Assembly: GCF_025655475.1 (NCBI RefSeq)
Contig: NZ_JAHTIK010000001.1
Span: forward strand, 6,930,066 to 6,994,065
Source of the DNA: Kitasatospora sp. DSM 101779
GTDB taxonomy: Bacteria; Actinomycetota; Actinomycetes; Streptomycetales; Streptomycetaceae
Reading direction: 5' to 3'
DNA: 64,000 bases
Position 1 is the first letter of the stretch. Every line of letters begins with the position of its first letter. Shown here piece by piece: positions 62,127 through 64,000 of this stretch. A program made the position numbers and the translations under genes. Under the pieces are notes generated by a model that saw only the letters and a list, made by a program, of their open reading frames with translations, was not told the DNA's origin and ran no database searches.

Positions 62127-62479
62127 CCGCCCCCGAGGAGTACCACGCCGGCAGCGAGCAGCCCGGGCTCAACCGGCCGCTGCACCAGCGCTGTCCGCAG
62201 ATCCGGGCGACCAGCGGCCACGCCGACCCGCGGGTGCACGCCCCCGGCCCGGGACCCGGGGCCGGCGGCGAGCACGAACCCGAGCGCTCCTCGATGCTCA
62301 GCGCCCGGGTGGCCCTGGCCTGCACCGTCGTGATCGGCCAGCTGTGGGCCCTGACGGTGGCCACCGACGCGTGGACGGAGGGCCGCACCGGCACCGCCTG
62401 GTGGTGCACCGGGTTCTCGGCGCTGTCCTTCCTGGTGGTGCTGGTCGTCTGGTGGTACGCGCCGCGGGGCGACCGGTAG
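62123..62479 (+). CDS. Small two-helix membrane protein of the Rieske operon
   Basis: 118 residues, coupled by GTGA to the Rieske gene. A hydrophilic His/Pro/Gly-rich first half ends near residue 55; two membrane helices follow (about 60-80 and 92-112). It is likely an accessory subunit of the electron-transfer complex. Family not named with certainty. Confidence 0.75.
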   Translation: MTAPEEYHAGSEQPGLNRPLHQRCPQIRATSGHADPRVHAPGPGPGAGGEHEPERSSMLSARVALACTVVIGQLWALTVATDAWTEGRTGTAWWCTGFSALSFLVVLVVWWYAPRGDR

Positions 62480-62519
62480 CCGTTCGCGGGGGACGTGGTG
62501 CAGGTGTCCGGGCGGGCGA

Positions 62520-62550
62520 GAGCATTCGTGGTGGATCGTCAAGAATGCTC
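62520..62550. terminator. 8-bp hairpin, possible terminator or operator
   Basis: GAGCATTC at 62520-62527 and GAATGCTC at 62543-62550 are perfectly complementary around a 15-nt loop. It lies between the Rieske operon and the secreted-protein gene, in an AT-richer stretch that also holds the next promoter. Confidence 0.45.
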
Positions 62551-62666
62551 GCTGTCGCCCGAATTGCTGAATGATCTTCTCTCCGGCATAGTGCATGCCC
62601 ATGATCACCGGGGCACCCCCAATGCCGTCGTCCGTGACGGCCCTCGGCGATCAGGAGAGGAACAGC

Positions 62667-63089
62667 GTGTTCACCCTCAAGCGTTTCGCCGTGGCCTCCG
62701 CCGCCGCCGTGGCCATGGTCGTCGGCATAGCGGGCACCGCCTCCGCCACCGAGCCCCAGGTCGACGTCTGGTCGTCGTCCAACCCCGACAGCTGCGGCTA
62801 CGCGGGCTTCGCCACCAACGGCGACAACTTCTACTTCCAGGACCACTGCAAGGACGGCCACGGCGTCCGCGTGGAGTACACGACGCCCACCAAGGGCCAG
62901 CCCAGCACCTCCGACGGCAAGCACACCATCGACTACACCGGCGGCTACACCGGCTTCCACTGGACTTCGGCGGCGAACAGCAACAAGGACTTCGCCGAGG
63001 GTGCCTGCTTCTACTTCCGGGCGGGCCTGGAGGAGAGCGGCACCTACATCAAGGGCACCTACGACGTCTGGCACCTCGCCTGCGCCTGA
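62667..63089 (+). CDS. Secreted hypothetical protein
   Basis: 140 residues from GTG 62667 with AGGAGAGG 5 nt upstream. A signal peptide ends at ASA near residue 26. The mature protein of about 112 residues is rich in Tyr, Trp and Gly with four Cys (DSCGYAG, DHCKDGHG, GACFYFR, LACA), enough for two disulfides. It may be a small extracellular inhibitor, lectin or morphogenetic protein. Family not recognised. Confidence 0.8.
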   Translation: MFTLKRFAVASAAAVAMVVGIAGTASATEPQVDVWSSSNPDSCGYAGFATNGDNFYFQDHCKDGHGVRVEYTTPTKGQPSTSDGKHTIDYTGGYTGFHWTSAANSNKDFAEGACFYFRAGLEESGTYIKGTYDVWHLACA

Positions 63090-63164
63090 CACTTCCCGGA
63101 GTGCACTTCCGCGCCGCGACCCGGTAGCCGCCGGCCCTGACGGCTGCGGGACGTAGGCGGCGGG

Positions 63165-63218
63165 CGGTCCGCACGGTCCGGCGCACCGGCCCGTCGGTGC
63201 AGAGCGGACGGCGGACCG
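63165..63218. terminator. Nested inverted repeats after the secreted-protein gene
   Basis: GCACCG 63183-63188 and CGGTGC 63195-63200 pair perfectly. Outer arms 63165-63180 and 63205-63218 pair imperfectly. Confidence 0.45.
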
Positions 63219-63285
63219 TCCCCGCCCCCGGGCGCTGCGGGCCGCCGGTTCGGGAGGCGGGGGCCGACGGCGGGCGGGCTCGGGG

Positions 63286-63291
63286 TATAAC
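63286..63291 (+). promoter_or_regulatory. Leaderless-type -10 box (TATAAC)
   Basis: TATAAC occupies exactly -12 to -7 from GTG 63298, so the LacI-family mRNA probably begins at the start codon. Confidence 0.55.
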
Positions 63292-63297
63292 TGCAGC

Positions 63298-64000
63298 GTG
63301 ACCACCGATCTGCCACCGTCGACCAGGCCCGTGACGCTGGAACACGTCGCCAAGGTGGCCGGCGTGTCCCGGGCGACCGTCTCCCGCGTGGTGAACGGCA
63401 AGTCCACCGTCGATCCGGAGCTGCGCCGGATCGTCGAGGAGGCCGTCGCCGCCACCAACTACGTGCCGAACTCGGCCGCCCGCTCGCTCGTCACCCGGCG
63501 CACCAACTCGGTCGCACTGGTGGTCTCCGAGGCGGAGCGCCGCGGCCAGCCGCTCGACCCGTTCGTCGGCCGGATGTTCACCGACCCGCACTTCGGCCGG
63601 GTCGTGAGCGGCGTGATCCAGGTGCTGCGCCCGCAGGGGATGGCCATGGTGCTGATGCTGGCGGACGACGCCGAGTCGCGCGGCCAGCTGCAGGGCTACC
63701 TCCGGCAGGGCCACGTGGACGGCGTCATCCTGGTGTCCTCGCACGCCGCGGACCCGCTGCCGCAGTGGCTCACCGAGGCCCGCATCCCGGCCGTGCTCGC
63801 CTCCCGGCCCGCCTCCTCCGCCTCCATCGCCTACGTGGACGTGGACCAGCGCGAGGGCGTACGGCTGGCCGTCGACCACCTGGTCGGCCTCGGACGGCAG
63901 CGCATCGCCACGATCAGCGGGCCGCTGGACATGCCGGCCAGCCGGGAGCGGCTCGACGGGTTCCGCGAGGCGCTGGCGGCGCACGGCCGCGGCGACGCCG
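63298..64000 (+). CDS. LacI-family transcriptional regulator, C-terminus off the window
   Basis: 234 residues visible from GTG 63298, running off the right edge. The helix-turn-helix is at residues 11-36 (VTLEHVAKVAGVSRATVSRV) with the minor-groove hinge helix NSAARSLV. The periplasmic-binding-protein-like effector domain follows with DGVILVSSHAADP and DHLVGLGRQRIATISG. It probably represses a sugar-use operon beyond the window, since none is here. A leaderless promoter is predicted. Confidence 0.92.
   Translation, partial: MTTDLPPSTRPVTLEHVAKVAGVSRATVSRVVNGKSTVDPELRRIVEEAVAATNYVPNSAARSLVTRRTNSVALVVSEAERRGQPLDPFVGRMFTDPHFGRVVSGVIQVLRPQGMAMVLMLADDAESRGQLQGYLRQGHVDGVILVSSHAADPLPQWLTEARIPAVLASRPASSASIAYVDVDQREGVRLAVDHLVGLGRQRIATISGPLDMPASRERLDGFREALAAHGRGDA

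Noticed and set aside
1-64000. tRNA, rRNA and known riboswitch genes
   Set aside because: None recognised by eye on either strand; a covariance-model scan would be decisive.

Overview
The window is very GC-rich actinobacterial chromosome and most likely comes from Streptomyces or Kitasatospora. The evidence is near-total G/C at third codon positions, many GTG starts, ATGA/GTGA-coupled operons, leaderless-type -10 boxes just before start codons, a streptophobe-type membrane protein, DUF1876 and DUF6777-like proteins, and only two TTA codons seen. I found no rRNA, tRNA or CRISPR array. Database-dependent statements below are family recognition from memory, not searches.

Regions. 1-5.5 kb: a partial secreted protein, an alpha/beta hydrolase, an MTA phosphorylase, and a divergent Ku/LigD-polymerase pair. 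5.5-9.2 kb: an IS110-family element with a candidate bridge RNA, followed by damaged genes (a double-nonsense pseudogene and a frameshifted ADP-ribosylglycohydrolase) around an intact SUKH protein. 9.3-15 kb: a two-component system, two TTA-containing secreted-protein genes (one a broken LPMO) and a PAP2-diacylglycerol kinase fusion. 15-19 kb: Nei2 glycosylase, an Rnl2-like RNA ligase, a P-loop-less uridine-kinase homologue, a small HD hydrolase and DUF1876. 19.2-31.3 kb: the signalling core. It holds a receptor Ser/Thr kinase, a membrane protein with eleven TVR(L/F) repeats, a membrane-anchored PemK/MazF-like protein, PBP4, a lipoprotein beta-propeller, and a double-FHA ABC transporter in one operon with a second kinase.

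31.3-35.4 kb: streptophobe, DUF6777-like and YbaK-like proteins. 35.6-38 kb: a CoA-transferase/acyl-CoA dehydrogenase pair, probably for glutarate. 38-45 kb: a FadR-like regulator divergent from a five-gene gamma-glutamyl amine pathway (permease, GlnA-like ligase, C26 amidase, aldehyde dehydrogenase, SDR). 45-58.5 kb: three PAS/GAF/SpoIIE phosphatases, one with replaced metal-binding Asp residues, plus a pseudouridine synthase, an ATP-dependent DNA ligase, a 2H phosphoesterase and an MFS pump. 58.6-64 kb: a frameshifted membrane protein, a cytochrome-b-like/Rieske mini-operon, a secreted protein and a partial LacI regulator.

The most promising possible new system is the receptor kinase with its eleven-repeat partner at 19.24-22.18 kb. 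The kinase and partner appear to share an ectodomain type. The partner's repeats look like tandem phospho-Thr sites with Leu/Phe at +3, and a TTVR motif recurs in the FHA linker of the transporter 5 kb away.
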